A DNA stretch of 64,000 nt from Dermatemys mawii (GCA_007922305.1 ML677326.1:52712453-52776452); one strand, 5' to 3'. Shown: positions 21,965 to 36,358, counted from the first letter of the stretch. The notes: generated from the letters alone by a model not told the origin. A program made the numbers and translations.

Positions 21965-24753
21965 TTGGTTAAAGAGTCAGTTTTATAGAAGATAACAAGG
22001 TCTCAAATGTTGACAGATTAAGGCCTTTAACCCATTTTTCTCTAAGCCTCAAAAGAAAAAAAAATTACCTGTCTGATCAGAGTCTACAGATATTGCTCAG
22101 GTGAAATTCCCTTTTAAGTCAATGTAAGTTTTGCCTGACTAAGGAATGCAGATTGGATCCATAAACATTTTGGTTCTGGCACTTTAATTTCCCCAATGAA
22201 ATACTTGGAAGAAATTAAAACTGTAAGGGACAAAAAATTAAACTTTTCCTAGTGACTTCACTGAAAGAATCTATATATAAAAAGCTACATTAAAAGAACA
22301 TGCGAGGTTGCAAATCAAGTGCTCAAAAGTTAGGAAATGTAAGAATTAAGATCACCTGTGAAACCTTAATTTGGCCCTTTTGTGTGTATGCATTATGATA
22401 CAGCCTTTCATCACATTATTACATACTATTTTTTCCCCACAGAACTCATCCCATTTGGTATACGGGATAGATCTGCTCAGGGGAATGAATCATGGCTCTG
22501 TATTAAAGATGGCTGTGATCTGTAAAGTTGGAAAGTGTGTAGTGAATGAGGCAGGGGATTGCAGGAAGACAGAAGATGTCTCATGGTTGTCAGCTGAATG
22601 ACACCTGGAAAATTGAATTTTATCCCCGCCCTCTGTCACAGTTTCTTTATGATGCCGTTCAAGTCCCTGAAACCAACACTGTCACAGGTGGCCACTTTGC
22701 TTGGTTTTGCATCCTTAATGTTGTTTCTCATCAGACTTGTACCAGTATTGAGCTGTTCAGGGCATTGCATTTAGCTGCCTCTTTCTGGCCACTGGCTTAT
22801 AGAACGATGGAAAAGAAAAGAAATAAGTGAGGATGGAAAAGGGAAAAAAATAAGTGGGGATAGAAAAGGACACACAAGGGCCAGGGGATGACAAAGTCTT
22901 GGGTTGTGGCCTGGATTTAGCCAAAGTTGGTAGGGCTGGCAACATCATCAGCATTTTTCTTCTGGACTGATCTTATCAGAACATCTCTCAGGATCAGGAT
23001 GACAAAGGCTGAAGTCTCAAGGAAATGGTAGGTGTGTCAGCATGATGATGAAACTAGTTCTAGTAGCCCATTTTCCCCCAAAGTCCCTTTCCTTAAGGAC
23101 CCCAAAAGGGAGTGATGGGTGGAATAGCACATCCACATTCTGTCCAGCAATTTGGCCTCGTTTCTGATGCACAATTTTGATTTCCGGTTCCACGTGTTTC
23201 TTGTTTAACAGGCATGATTTTAATGCAGGCCTTAAGTTATATCTCTGGGACTTTTTGTTTGAACTGATTCAGTCTGTTTAACTCACTTTGGAAAAGGTAC
23301 AAATCAACATTTGTTGTTTTAGGTTATTGTGACATTTTATGAACTTACTTTCTACAGTTGAGCTCACAGCCAGGGTAAATTTGTAGGCCCAATTATTACA
23401 ACAGGTCCCCAGATAGAGAAGTCTCAGGACAGCAGGAGGGAGAGAAGTGTTGCAGCTGGGTAAAGACAGTTACAAGAAATGGATGGCAGTTCTCCTGTCT
23501 TAGAGGTGAACAAAGAATAAGTGAAGTGTGGGTCTGAGCAGGCAGAAAGAGAATTTGCATTTTTGTGTGCATTAAAGGTTGACTTTTCAATCTGAAATTA
23601 TCATAAATACATTCACAGAGAAATAGAGGGAAATTAAGTCCAAAGACAGACTCTGGAGAAAACCTGCTTTAGCAATGAGTATGTTATCGGTACAGTGTTA
23701 TGCAGAGATTGGTGAAATGTGCCTTGGAAATAAATAAGATTCATATTCAAAACAAACAGAAGTGTCAGGCACTCAAGCTGTTGAGCTCTGTCTGCCACAA
23801 ATGAAAATAGCTATATGCTTTCAACCTTAATGAAATGTGTGGATCAAAATTTTGTGAAAACATGGACAAATGTCTCAAGTAATCAAACAACTGGGAGGAA
23901 GATGGGTATGATTAAGTTAGGGTGGTATGAGCTAAAGCTGACACATGCATACGTTGCAATTTAACAATGTGCTTGTTTTGCATTTGTTCTGTTTTTATGC
24001 TTGTTGCTTAATATTTTCTTCTAGCAGTCACTGTTGCTTCATATGACTTTACAGATTATACCCAGGCAATAGTACTGACTGGCAGACAGTACTCAGTACA
24101 TTATTTTCAGGAACTGGGTATAAATTTCCAGCAACATACAGCTTTAAATTAGTTGGTTTGCCCAGAGCCTAGCTTCTTCCCTTGATTGTGGTTATGCAAC
24201 ACTAGTTTCATTTTAGTAGGAAAACAAATGACTAATTAGCCACTCTGCCTGCCTGAGCAATACATCCATGGTTTTTCACAAGTTAAAGAGAAATATTTTG
24301 GGGAGCCATTTTTTAAAATACTGGCAGCATCTCACTTGATTCTTGGCTCTGTTCATCCTGATCGAAATAAAGAATACAAATTCTTTATTTATAAAAGAAA
24401 GCATGTTTCTAACAAAAGAGCAAACCTCCAATGTGCCTCATCTTGTAATTTTACAGTAAACTTCTATTCCTATAGAATGAGGAATTTTAAAGCCATAGTG
24501 TTGAGTTGTGCCAACTTGAAAATAAAAAGCATTATCATTACTCTCCATACAGGACTGAACTTGATGGAGAATCAGGAGTACTCCCTTGGCAATACCAGAG
24601 ATGGAACTTTCTGGCTGTTTTGCATAGGCCATTTACAATTTCATATAAAAAAATCACATGCAAAACATATAAAATCTATATCCAAAGTGTAAGAATTAGA
24701 AGAATTGTAAGAAGATTACCTCACTTTTTGCTTAAGGAGCAAAACACATATGG

Positions 24754-24828
24754 TAAAATCCTGGCCTTACTGAAGTCAGTGGGAATTTTGCCATTGACTT
24801 TCAATACAGCCAGAATTTCACCAACTGT
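24754..24828. repeat. Short palindromic repeat with TTGACTTTCAAT core
   Basis: GGTAAAATCCTGGCCTTACT and CAGCCAGAATTTCACC form imperfect inverted arms around GCCATTGACTTTCAAT. Same family as 10994, 32902 and 41022. Confidence 0.5.
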
Positions 24829-27124
24829 AATTTTTAAAAATCTGATTTTGATTAAAGCATAAAACCTCCATATCTGTAGCTGTCTTCAGATTACACCCCG
24901 AGTGGAAAATGTGCAATCCCCTTGACTTCAGTGGTCTTATATGAGTGTAACTTATTGATTGAAACTCAGCAAATATTTCCCTTGATAAAGCACAACATAG
25001 AAGGTAGTCCTAACAGTGATGCCCAGTGCGGATTCTCATTCACCCTCAGCTGTTTAGTTTTGAAATGAAAGTAGTGATATCTCATTTTGGTTACTAAAGT
25101 AATCAGATATAACTCAATTACACAGAAAGCAGATCTGAATAGCATGGTACCATTTTTGCCTCATTATATATCAGATGACTTTCACTGCATTTTAAATATC
25201 TGAACATTATTGATTATTGCAAATGATATTTCAGCTTTAACACAAAAAGAACCTTATCTCTTCCAGTATTTTTGGAAAGTTCCTATTTCTCATATTTTTG
25301 TAGCTAGGTCCACAATTTTAAAAGAATAATCTCTTTTGACAACTAAACTAATTGTAACCATAAGGTTTCCTTAAAGAAGCTTTAGTATTCTGGTAGCATG
25401 CCTATGACTGATTGAGCAGCAGGACACCATTTGTATACAAGCTAAAATGTTCACCAGACATTAATGAGACCTCAGCCCTGCCAATCTTATATTTAAACAT
25501 GAGCCAAATTTAGTTGGCTATAATAACTTATAGACCCTCACAACATACTTCCAAATAAAGGACTGTTGCTTTTTTTCCCCTTTCAGGATATGTAGTTAAT
25601 ATGTAGCCATTTAAATATCTGTAAAAGGTCACAAACTGAAAATTTCTAAAATTAAAATGAGTAAAAATTTTCATAAAGTGTATGTGTCCTGTAGGGGTAT
25701 TAATGACACCCTCTGGGGTTTCAATAGATGTCTTACAGTCTTTTTTTTTTTTATCTAACTTTTGGAAACAATAACTATGACACTGATTTATTCAGTTCTA
25801 TTGTGCCTGTCACTCTTCAAAAAAAGACACTTTAGAATAAGATATTCTATTTAAGACACATTTAAACAAACCAGGGGGTAAAGCTGCCTGGGAAAATGGG
25901 ATTTAAGTGTCTAGAAAACAAGATTAGCCTTCTCCACTTGATCTTTGGTGAAATAAAGTTGAACTGAGATGTTTCAAAGCTGACAGGTCCTAGTGCATTC
26001 CACTTTTCTTTTCTTTCTTTTTTTTTTTTTTTGCATTACTGAATCGGAGAGCAGAGGCCATAGGCTTTTGCTGCCCTTTTATTGTTGCTTGGTTCCGTTG
26101 AGTTGATTCCCATGTGAGAACTTCTATTACATACAGCTATAGAGCAGCTAAGACTTCACTAATAGCTCTGCACTTTATAATGGCTCTCTAGCTAGTCCTG
26201 TAGACTGCTTGTAGTTGTTGGATAGACTCAAATCTTTATGATTAATAGTATGTGGCATTTGATACATTTTTAAAAGGTTCAGTGAAGTAGGACAAACACT
26301 GTCACAAAACGGTCTAAATAGAAACTCCATTTCAGTTGTTTGAATATCTTACAGTACTACATCATGTAAAAGTGATAAAATGTGCAGGAAAAATATGGAA
26401 GACATCAATGTTGTTTTTACTGAATTTCATTATTGTCTTAATAAGTTAAAACTTAGTGTGCCTTCATAGCAGATAATAAAAAGCAGACTAGGATGTAGTA
26501 TCTAGTCACTTTTGTAATGCAGAAGACCTCAATTAAACACTGTATAGTAGTTACTGTATTCACTGCAAGATTTTATAACTAAATTCAGAAAAAATACCTC
26601 TCCAAGAAAATTTTGCTTCCTATGATTTAGTGAGCAAAAGTACTTCAGCATTCCAAATGTATCCTGTGCTTCAGGTGTACAATATCACAATATCATCACT
26701 TCATTTTTCTACTCTGCTTTTATTTCAGCCTATCATCTTGTTTTCCTCTTTTTCTACAGTTGTGTACTGAGTGCGTATTTTTTCACCTTCCCTCCCTTCC
26801 CCCCATCTCAACCCTCTCCTAATGGATGAGTGCAGCCATTGGTTTTCCAGGTGCACAAATTGCACTGAGACTAAAGCTCAATGTTTGCAGTAAGCCTGTA
26901 CGTAGAAGCAAATATAACATAACCAACATTTTCAAAGGTGGATGTCAAAAGTTAGGCACTTAAATTCATATTTAGGCAGCTAAGTACTCTGCCTTTTTTT
27001 TTCAAATGAAAGGTAACAGAGGCTCCACTGAGCTAGGGCTTGGGGTCTTCGAGAGACTCCCAAGATCTGATCTGAATATGGAAAGAACCCTCTTTAATAT
27101 TTTAATTAAATAAATACTACTGGG

Positions 27125-27885
27125 AGTTGTGTGTATATGAGAGACTTTAATTTCCAAGATACAGATTGGAGGACAAGAGCTACTAATAATGTAGTGCCGA
27201 GATATTCCTGGATATGATAGCCAACGGATTTCATTATTAGATAGTCACCAAACTCACAGGAGATGATGCTCTTTTAGATTTACTATTGGGAAATAGCAAG
27301 GACCTCATAGAAAGCAAAGCAGAGTTGGATCTTGAAAAGGAAATAAAAAATATAAAAAGTTCTTTAGCCCTATAAATAAAAAGAAAGCAAGGAAAGAAAA
27401 AGTGTGAGCATTAAACACTGAAGATTGGCTCAAGATTAAGGATAATCTATGTGTGGCTGGCCCAACGACTAAACAGATATTTTGCCTCAGTTTTTAATAA
27501 AAGTAATGAGGCGTTTGAGGACAGTGACAAGGTGGCTAATGGGAGCAAGGATATGGAAGTAAAAATTTCATCTAAGGTGAAAGTCTAATTCAAACTTCAT
27601 AATGGGACCAAATTGGAGGTGTAGAAGGGGAAAAAATTCCATCCAAGAATATTAAAAGAACTTGTACATGAAATTGCACACTCAAGAGCAAGGATTTTTA
27701 ATGCATATATAAACTTGGGGGTAATACCCTATGAATGGAGAATTGCAAACATGATATCAGTATTTAAGAAAGGGGAAAAAGGTGATCTAGGAAACGACAG
27801 GCCCATAAGTTTGACCTCAGTTGTGCAGGAGATCACATAAGATGATCATGATGGTCCTTTCTGGCTTTAAAGTCTATGAGTCTCC
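27125..27885 (+). pseudogene. CR1 LINE ORF2 relic, internally deleted
   Basis: The + strand carries DFNFP, then ALLDLLLGNSKDLIES (end of the endonuclease domain, about 27150-27320), RYFASVFNKSNEAFED (about 27475-27530), and the start of the reverse transcriptase near 27690-27830 (YKLGGN.., KKGEKGD.GN.RPISLTS-like in shifting frames). It then joins directly at about 27832 to a 3' tail typical of CR1 (ATGATCATGATGGTCCTTTC, TTTAAAGTCTATGAGTCTC). Most of the reverse transcriptase is therefore missing. Multiple stops; not functional. Confidence 0.7.
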
Positions 27886-30800
27886 CTGCTGTCTACCAAG
27901 CACTGTGGAGCCTCCCTTCACACTTCTGATTGCTGTGTACACATGCCCTCAGTTATGAAAAGATGCAGCAGATGAGCAAGGCAAACAAAATGGGAGGAAG
28001 AAGAGGTAACAATAAATCATTTACAATATTGTGTACGAAATAGAGGCTTCAGCTCCCTACTAGTCTGCTGGTAGAGCTTAGTAAGCACTGCAGCAGAAGT
28101 GATTCCTAAGGAGAGATTTGAAAGTAGGCAATTTAGTGCCTTGGCACAAAGGATGTTGAAGGTCAGTACATTGATTCTTCCTTCACTTTACCAACGACAC
28201 AGTAAAATAATAGCTCATCTAGGTGAAGACAGGCTAATTCTGAAGTGTCTTAAAGGTAAGCACAAGAAGCTTGTCCTTGTTGCAGTGGAGAAAAAGGAGG
28301 AGGGACAGTGTCAGTGGAGGAACACAAGGGAAATAAAGAGTGATGAAGTCAGAGCAAAGAGCCAGGAAGATGGTCTAAACAGGAAAATTTTAACTGCATG
28401 TGAAGGGGACAAGTCTGCAGGCATCTAGGCCAGACAGAATAAGTTGCTGTAGTCTAGATGTAAGATGATGACAGCCTGGTTGAGAGTTTAGGCAGTGTAG
28501 ACAGAGATGCATTATGTTGGATCTTAAAATGTTACACAGGAAGAAGATACAAAATTTTAGGTTCTGTAAGTATGTGGGCCAAGCAATAGGGCCAAGACAA
28601 AGGTGATACCCAGATTATGGACCTGAGTAACTGAATTATCTTCTGATCCATCAAGGTGGTCCCTGAGGGACCATTAATAGAGTGGAATAGCATTGCTTGC
28701 CCTGTTGCTTCTATGCTATGCCTGTTCTGAGGGTTAATGCCGCTCTTATATCTCTAAAACTCTTAGTCATTTTTCACAAACACTAAATTTACTTTAAAAA
28801 AGGAAGTCCTATTTTCCCCCAGCATCACTTCCTACCTCCAAGTCCCACCTCAACACTAATACATTTTTATGGGAATGCAAGGCCTCAGAAGCAGTACAAC
28901 TACTCGTGTTTTGCTGCACTGTATTGGGAAAAGGAGATGCCAAAGTGCGGAGACAGCCCACTGAAAGATTTGCAGGGGGATTCTTCATTTCCTGTGTCTG
29001 ATGTTATACAGTATTTTTACCGTAAGATAAAATAAGAGAACATAGAACACTGATGGAGTCAATAATACTGTATTGTAACTACTTTATATGACGACAACAA
29101 GGATTTCTGATGTATCTATGCAATAGGAAACTCTAAAAGTCAAGCTCCAGTGGTTTTGTTGCATAGAGAATGATATGGCAAAGGTGCCTAGAAGATTGCC
29201 AGTACTTTCTCAGCTTCCAGTATCTATTCACTTAGTGAGCCCAGACCCCACCCTGCTCCCTCAGGTAGGTGATTACGTAACCCAAGAATAAGGTGGAAAA
29301 CAAGCTGTGGTTTTTTGGGGGAATATGTACATAACCAGGAAAACCAAAGGGGGAAAAGCAAGTGAAACAGATTAAACACCTCAGTGGTTTACTCCCACGG
29401 GCATAAAACCCAGTCTAATAATTAACGCTCAACAATACTATGGACCGAGACGTTTATACTTGCAGGCTTCAATGCAAGAAGACAGCAGATGGATGTGCCA
29501 CAACAGATAGTGTTGGGGACCAGCCACCAGGCAGTTGCTGGACTCTAGATCTACTACTGTCCTGGCTATATACTGAATGGGAGGAATGCAGAGCCAAAGG
29601 ATCTGGAACTTTGGATCCGGAACTAGTCTAATCAGGATCACTCCACAGTCTTCTCCCGGTAAGTGATTTCACTGATAGTCGATGGTGATGGTTTCCAACG
29701 CCCACACAAATAACCTGCTATTGTCTGCCTCTGAGGCAGACAGCCCCAACTGTCATGTGCAGTATCCTTATATAGGCTTGGTGGAGTGGAAGTTACCAGG
29801 CACCAGAACTTTCCAGACTGTTCCCTCCTTTTCCTGCCTTTTTAGAAAAGGGCGCAAAAGTCCCTGGAGTCTTTGCTGTCTTTTGACCCAAACAAGGTGG
29901 TGTCCATTATTCAAAATGGAGTCTCACTGATAAACAGAAAATGTATTTAACAATACATATTCAAACTGTTAACTATACTGACAACATGAACATATTATAA
30001 CTAAACAAATAAAATCCCTTACGGTTTGTGAGTTTCTGATTCTTTGATTCAGGTGGAGTACCACCTTATTCCACAAGTACCCAAACTGAACTCAATCCTG
30101 CAAAAACAATCTTACAAATGCCCCAATTCTACAAGCATTATTGCACATTAATGTTCTGAGTCCCCACTGAGTTCCCAAGGAATTTCTCACAGGCATAAAG
30201 CTAGTCATGTGTGTAAGTGTTTGCAAGATCTGGACCAAAGATTACCACCAGTTTTCATATTTAAAAACTAATTTTGCAATGAAACAGATATATATGAATA
30301 TTCTTTATGCTCATAAATATCTTTCAGTGAAAACTCTGCACTCTTCATAAATTTATGGGTAAAATACTTCCTGATCCACAGATCTTCAAACGTCACTACC
30401 ATAACTTCAGTGAGTTGAGATTAGCCGCTACCAGTTCTTTTAAGAGGACAGTACTCTAAAGCTCATCTGTCAGGAAAAAATGATGTGGTTTTGGTGTCAG
30501 CTATTTTTAACAGCTGTGATGTCATCCAGAAAGTTTCATATTAACCTTATTGAAATATGTTCATGTCTGCAATGAAATCATAGTTGTGAAATGTAGCTTT
30601 TTCTCTTTTCTGTCTGACAAGGGTTTGGCCATTACATTACATTAAATGTAATCTGACACAGCATGTTGTATGTTCTACAGTAAATATGATATTATAGAAA
30701 GATGTCTGTTTGGCAAACATATACAAATTCCAGGGATTTTAAATGCTGCATAAAATATTTATGTAGTTCTAGAGAAATCCCACTCAAAAATCTTTCAAGA

Positions 30801-31444
30801 TCCTTATGATTCCACAGACTGCAATAAGCCATACACCCACATTACATGTATTGTAAACTGATGTTATAAACATTATGTGTATCTGTAGGTTGGGCTTGTT
30901 GCTGACAATGAAACCATACAATGAGGTAGAAAAAGGAACTAATGTCTTTTTTTTTTTTTTATGGCAGGCAAAGAAGCTATGTAAAAATGTCATCTTTGTC
31001 CTTGACAGAACTGCTCCCTATGTGTATTGCAAGTCTTATCTGCTCACTTTGATAAAAATACCTTTTTACTTTTTACTGTGCATGTTAGTCCTTCAGAAAA
31101 TAGAGCCATGGGAGAATGAGCTGGTCTTTTATATGGATCATGAGTCGTGAATCATCAACAGAATTGTAGCAAAGTTTCACTTGCAAAATCATTAGCAGGA
31201 ATGATTCTTGAACTAGAAAGAGCCCAGCTTGACTTTTAGATTCCAGACTGGCAGTTAGAAAAGGCATATAGTTTTCTTGTAAAATGGAATAACCGAGAAA
31301 CAATAAACATGGGGCCCCAGGGTGACATTTTTAAAGACTTTTTGGAACATAATTATACTTTAAGGCCACTTTCTGGCATCTGTAGTATGAACTGTTGGAT
31401 TCCCTAGGAGAAATTACTACAAGATGCTCAACCCGTATCCATGT

Positions 31445-31495
31445 TCCATGACAAAATAATAATAATAATAAAATAAATAATAAATAATAATAAAT
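31445..31495. repeat. (AAT)n-rich microsatellite
   Basis: Imperfect AATAATAAT and AAATAAATAAT units over about 50 bases. Confidence 0.9.
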
Positions 31496-32901
31496 AATTT
31501 CAACATTTTGGATAATACTTCTTCAAATAAATACAGCATAACAAAGAGGTTTTTTTAAAAGCTTTATTTTTAAATTCAGTTAAAGGTCAATGTCCTTTCT
31601 TTCCTTTCTTTTTTGGTAATGTATCCCTCATCCTTCCTCACACCATCACTTTCTGACTCTAGATCAGCAGGGTGTGAACTGGTGAGCTTTCACTCTGATC
31701 ACTTGTTATTTAGTTCCCCAGAGGAAGCTGACTGTGATAATTATCTAATCAGGCTGCTGGGCATAAAGATCCAATTAGCCCATGAACCCATATCTGATAA
31801 AGAGGCACAAAAAAGGAAGTGCTGGGGCTGGGGAACAGATGCCTTAGAGAAGGAAGAGTTTTGTTCCCCTCAGGTCCTGATGAGAGAGTGAAAAGCACTG
31901 CAGATATTGTAAATAGACTGTTGCACGGGGACTGTACTGATTTGGTGGTGAGAACTTAAAATAAAAGTCAGTGAGTGCTCACCTGATAAAGTCAATGCAG
32001 TTTCTGAAGGGAAGAATGCTGGAGTGACGCCATGCCCTGTTAGATCAGGAGACTTGTTCTTTGATTTATCACATAAAGTACTGTGCCCTTTCTGGGCATT
32101 GTAAAATATGTATTAATTTACTAATCAATGTTAAACTGATCACAATGAAGTCATTTCCTATTGGTGACTGTATTGTTTATTAACTGCTAGGAGAATACAG
32201 TGCTATAAAGCAAACGCTGTATCCATAACAATGCCCAGTATTTAAGTTTTCAGCCCATTAAAAGGTAATCATTTAATTTTCTTCTTTATAATTCTATTAC
32301 ACTTCCAAAGGTTTATAATAACAGACTCCACCTCAGGATCTCACCTCTGCCAACTCATCATTAACTGCCAGAAATGTCCTCCGTGTCAGTCATTATTCCT
32401 TAAACATATGATATTATTCTTAAAAAGAAGTAATACATTCAGCTGAGCTTCAGAATATCTGGAAATATGTTGTTTACATTCCTACTTTTATTTACTGTCC
32501 TGGAGCTTTAATGTCTTACCTATTCTGTAGGAAGTATGTGTTTTTTTAGTAGAACTCTGCAATTTAATGGAATTCACCCTATAGACTGGAAATTTTCTGC
32601 AGGAAAACTGGAAGTTCAAGACTTCAGGATTGGATGTTTGATGCATCAAGTGGATACACTATCTGGAACTCTCCCCTGGTTGGGACTAGATCAGAATATT
32701 CTCACATGATACAACCCCCAATGACCTACTGGGAGCTTCTATCACTGCAATGTTCAGCGCTGCTAGCAATGTTAGGTGGTAGTAGTGTTCAGATCTCCCC
32801 TTAGATATACATTTGTGACTGCCCTGTTTACAATGATCTAGACTTTGTACATTATACCCAGGAATTTCTCTGAATTCAGATACACAAGAAGAATGTACAT
32901 C

Positions 32902-32972
32902 CAAGGTGAAATCTGAATCTATTGAAATCAATGGCAAAACTCCCATTAATTTCAGTAGGGCCAGGATTTCAC
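32902..32972. repeat. Short palindromic repeat with CATTAATTTCAGT core
   Basis: AAGGTGAAATCTGAATCTAT and GTAGGGCCAGGATTTCACTC form inverted arms around ATGGCAAAACTCCCATTAAT. Same family as 10994 and 24754. Confidence 0.5.
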
Positions 32973-34769
32973 TCTCTTGTCATCCACTCTAAAAACTGGC
33001 ACAATTCCTCCCATTGAAAAGTAAAGAGGAAACTGTACTTACTCAGAGGCTCAGTCTATGAGGAAGGTCACATTACCATTTGTTGCAGTGGGCTTGATGT
33101 AAAGGATGCCCATCTTTGAGGTTTTGACCCTTTAATGCCTCCAGAAATTTTAAATGTAAGGAAAAATCAAACTAAACATTCTGTTGCAGCCTGGAAAAAC
33201 TGTGGGAAATGATTAAGGAGGCAGGAAGTATCAGTGAAGTCCCTCCTCTCCCAATCTTCACCTCAAAAAGAGGGATTTGGAGGACCGCAGAGTAGTCAAA
33301 GGATAAGACTCCCTCCAAGTCCGTATATCCAGGGGATTTACAGGGTAGAAAGCCCACGAGAACCATAAATGTAAGAAACACCACAAGGACATCTCCTGCT
33401 TCCCCTTTGTTCTGCTTCCTGTGCCCCTATCTGTTGCACCAAAGCTCCTGGCCAGTGGCTGGATTGCCCTGAGACTGCTTATTAGTATTCAAATTGAGTT
33501 ATATTTGTACAATGCCCAGCTGTATTTACCTGAAAGTTTTGGGGATTTGGAGAAATGGAGCACAATGATGGTGCCAATAAGGAGAGATCCACTCTCAGTG
33601 TCCCTTCTGTGCATATTCATGGCAAGCATGCTTCAGACCTGGATAAGGGTATTGAGAGCTGATCCATGGTTAATATGGCTTTTTTAGTAAACATAAATTA
33701 TTCAGAAAAAATGACATTTATAATTTTGAATGCTTTCTTTTGGACTATATTTTTGTCATGTTCTATAGGACGTAGCAAATCATGCAGACAAGGAGTGATT
33801 CCAGGACTTCTTCTGTTGCAGAATGAAAGAGGATCAGTGAATCACAGAAATAAATCCATTCACCTGTCAGTGCATATTTCGTCTCTTAATTTCATTTTTA
33901 TTGCTTTGTCCAGACTAATTTAATTGTCCCATTCTGCAGCCTACTGCATCTCTCTCTCTCAGGAAATTTTTCCTTTGGTTCATTTGATCCTGTTACTTCC
34001 CATGAAATCTTCTTATACCACCAAAAGAAACTCTTCTCTGTCCTTATCATAAATAGGCACCTTTGTATTTCTCTGTTCTCATTGAATCTCAAATCCTCTG
34101 TTTAATATTAATCTTTAAAAATTTAAAATTAATTAACGTGTTTACTTTAATGCAAAGTACTGATTAAGACAGTAAATAAAACTAGAACATAGCCAGAACT
34201 CTGCAGCAACTCATTAGATATTTCCCTGGTTGATAACTTGCAATATACCACATCCATTTATTTATGATCTACTGGCCAGTTTTCAACTTTGTATAGTATA
34301 TTTGCTGAATTGTCTTCATCCAATAATTTGGTCATTTCTTCACTAAAATCTATCAAGCTTCTCTTTTGGCCTTTTTTATAGGAATTGTAGTTTATTGTGC
34401 CTTTATTGTCAGGTTTGTTCGGGTTTTTTAGGTAAATGCCTATCTAAACAGAATGGAGTAAGAGAAAAATCTAAGATACAAAAAGGAAAGTAACTCAACC
34501 AGCAATTCCAAAAAAAATCTCTACCTTTGATTTACTGCTACAATCAGACATTCCTGTTGTTTGATGGGTAAGGGAATGACTAGCATAAGTGAACCTGGAC
34601 AAATGTAGCTTCTAATACCAAGTTATCTGCTACCTTCCACTTTATGGAGCAAATGGTAGCAAAATGCACCAAACTAGGGGCCAATCCCATGGCTCTGTTG
34701 CATTCTTTCCCTGACTTCCACATTTCATGGCCACTCCTTCACAGCACTGAGACTCCATGGCTGGCAGTA

Positions 34770-34889
34770 GGGTGACCAGACAGCAAATGTGAAAAATCAG
34801 GACAGGGGTGGGGGAGTAATGAGAGCCTATATAAGAAAAAGCCCCAAATATTGGGACTGTCCCTATAAAATCGGGACATCTAGTCACCC
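34770..34889. mobile_element. TA-flanked MITE, GGGTGACCAGA family, copy 1
   Basis: The left end GGGTGACCAGACAGC and the right end ACATCTAGTCACCC are inverted copies. A TA precedes the left end; the right flank is CA. The interior contains AATCAGGACAGGGG and CCCTATAAAATCGGGACATC. A second copy is at 51084-51202. The TA target suggests a Tc1/mariner-type source. Confidence 0.7.
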
Positions 34890-36059
34890 CAGCTGGGAGT
34901 GAGTGGAATGGAGAGGAGTTTGGATGCAGACACTGGATTTGGCTTGCTTTCCTTGGGTGTGGCAGATAATATATTTGAAAACCCGCCCCATGTTACTTCT
35001 GCTTAGAACAATACTTAATTCTTCCTGGCTGCAACCCTCAGGTTCTCCGAGAGGCACTGCAGGCTGACATGGATTTGGAAGGGTATCAAGGCAACTGCCC
35101 CCTGGAAGCATCCTGACATTTGTGGGATTTCCATGGATTTCAGAGCCTGGATCCACTGTCATTTCCATGGGTGGAACAAATACTGCTCCAGCTGCTGAAC
35201 TGGGGGAGAAATTCAGTGGCCAGAAACTTTCTGAATTTCCATATCCATGCATGGCAAAACCCACGTAATTGTAGCCCTCTGTTTGTTTTTAACACAAGCT
35301 GCCCTACTCCTTTAATGAAGGGTAAAGGTTAAATATGCCCTGAAATGTTTAATTGCCAGCTCTTTGTTTTGTCATGGTTGACAAACCAAAAGCTGATTTA
35401 GCTAAAATTACAGTGTTTAGCTTTGCACCTTAGGAAAGGAGTTTACATGTAAGGTCAAGTGTTCAAGTCAACCTGAAAGAATGAGAAGTGTTATAATACT
35501 CCTTGTACTGTGAAAACATGAAGCTGACTAACTGTTGAAATGCTGAAATTTTTACCTCAAGTATGTGCCGCAATAGTGTGTGCAGGGGAAGGCGGAGGAA
35601 AGGAGTTTTGAGAAAGGAAGGCATTGGACTTGCAGCTCGCTGTTTGACCTTGACTGCAAATGGACAGAAGTCATGATGTTTTCTCCCCCTCTTCACTGGC
35701 ATCCAGTAGGGTTTTTTAATGAGGCATCTGAAACACGGTTTTACCAGGCACTGTCATGTGAGAGACACCCTAATAAGAACAAAACCTGCTATACTTTAAG
35801 TTCTGTTCTGTAGCCTTGTATGCATTTGTATATTAAAAATGTAAATCCTGTCTGGCAGGAAAGAGAATAGACTCCTTCATCCCATTCTTAAAACCTAAGT
35901 AACTAATTTTCAAAGTATATTCCTAGGTGATGAGAGAGACTCTAGTGTCCCCTTTTAGGGGAAATTTTCCAAATACAGGTATACACCTGAATAAGGAAAG
36001 TAAATGAGCAGTTGGGCATAACATTCACTTTAAAATAATCTTTTCTTTAGTTTAAAGTA
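34890..36059. other. Intergenic DNA, nothing recognised
   Basis: No exon or repeat family supported; ORFs of up to 126 codons lack resemblance to known proteins. Confidence 0.35.
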
Positions 36060-36247
36060 CAGTGGAACCCAGCAATACCATGACGATCGGGGTCCAAAAA
36101 TATTGACCGTGGTAAATGGGGGGTCACGGTATTACAGGGTTGCACTACATCAAAGCAGCGCCCACTGCCGCCGTCACGAGCCCCGCACACCCCACGTTAT
36201 AAGTGGATTCGTGCTATCGCGGGGCGTGGTATTGTGGGGTTCCACTG
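36060..36247. mobile_element. Tigger/pogo-like MITE, 188 bp
   Basis: CAGTGGAACCCAGCAATACC at the left and GGTATTGTGGGGTTCCACTG at the right are near-perfect inverted repeats. TA flanks both ends (36058-36059 and 36248-36249), the expected target duplication of Tc1/mariner-type elements. The interior is CpG-rich and holds no gene. Confidence 0.85.
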
Positions 36248-36358
36248 TACTTTTGATTTGATTAATACATAGGCTGGGACTTGCAAAGGAGCCTAAGAAA
36301 GGGGTTCAGCTCCTACTGAAATTCAAAGCTCCCTTGGGCTGCTTTGAAGATTCTAGAC

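Larger units (their letters stand above)
19679..27120. other. Long intergenic stretch with little recognisable structure
   Basis: AT-rich sequence. I see only small items: a local direct repeat around 21898-21964 (TAGTCTCCTGAAGTGAATAA occurs twice), a short palindromic repeat at about 24754-24828, T runs at about 25740 and 26016-26031, and a fragment GTTAGGCACTTAAATTCATA at about 26950. No exon with family resemblance on either strand. Distal regulatory elements for VEGFC could lie here but none can be seen without comparison to other species. Confidence 0.4.
27886..34769. other. Intergenic DNA with simple repeats and unassigned old repeats
   Basis: At 28090-28640 the sequence resembles an old dispersed repeat without a family I can name. 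At 29330-29960 sequence composition changes, but I see no termini. A short palindromic repeat lies at 32902-32972 and an (AAT)n tract at 31445-31495. A T run is at 30945-30960. No exon supported. Confidence 0.35.

Noticed and set aside
24336..24862. Two overlapping 118-codon + strand ORFs
   Set aside because: They overlap in different frames, with no domain and no conserved motif.
34884..35264. 126-codon minus-strand ORF
   Set aside because: It overlaps the border of a MITE and has no family resemblance.
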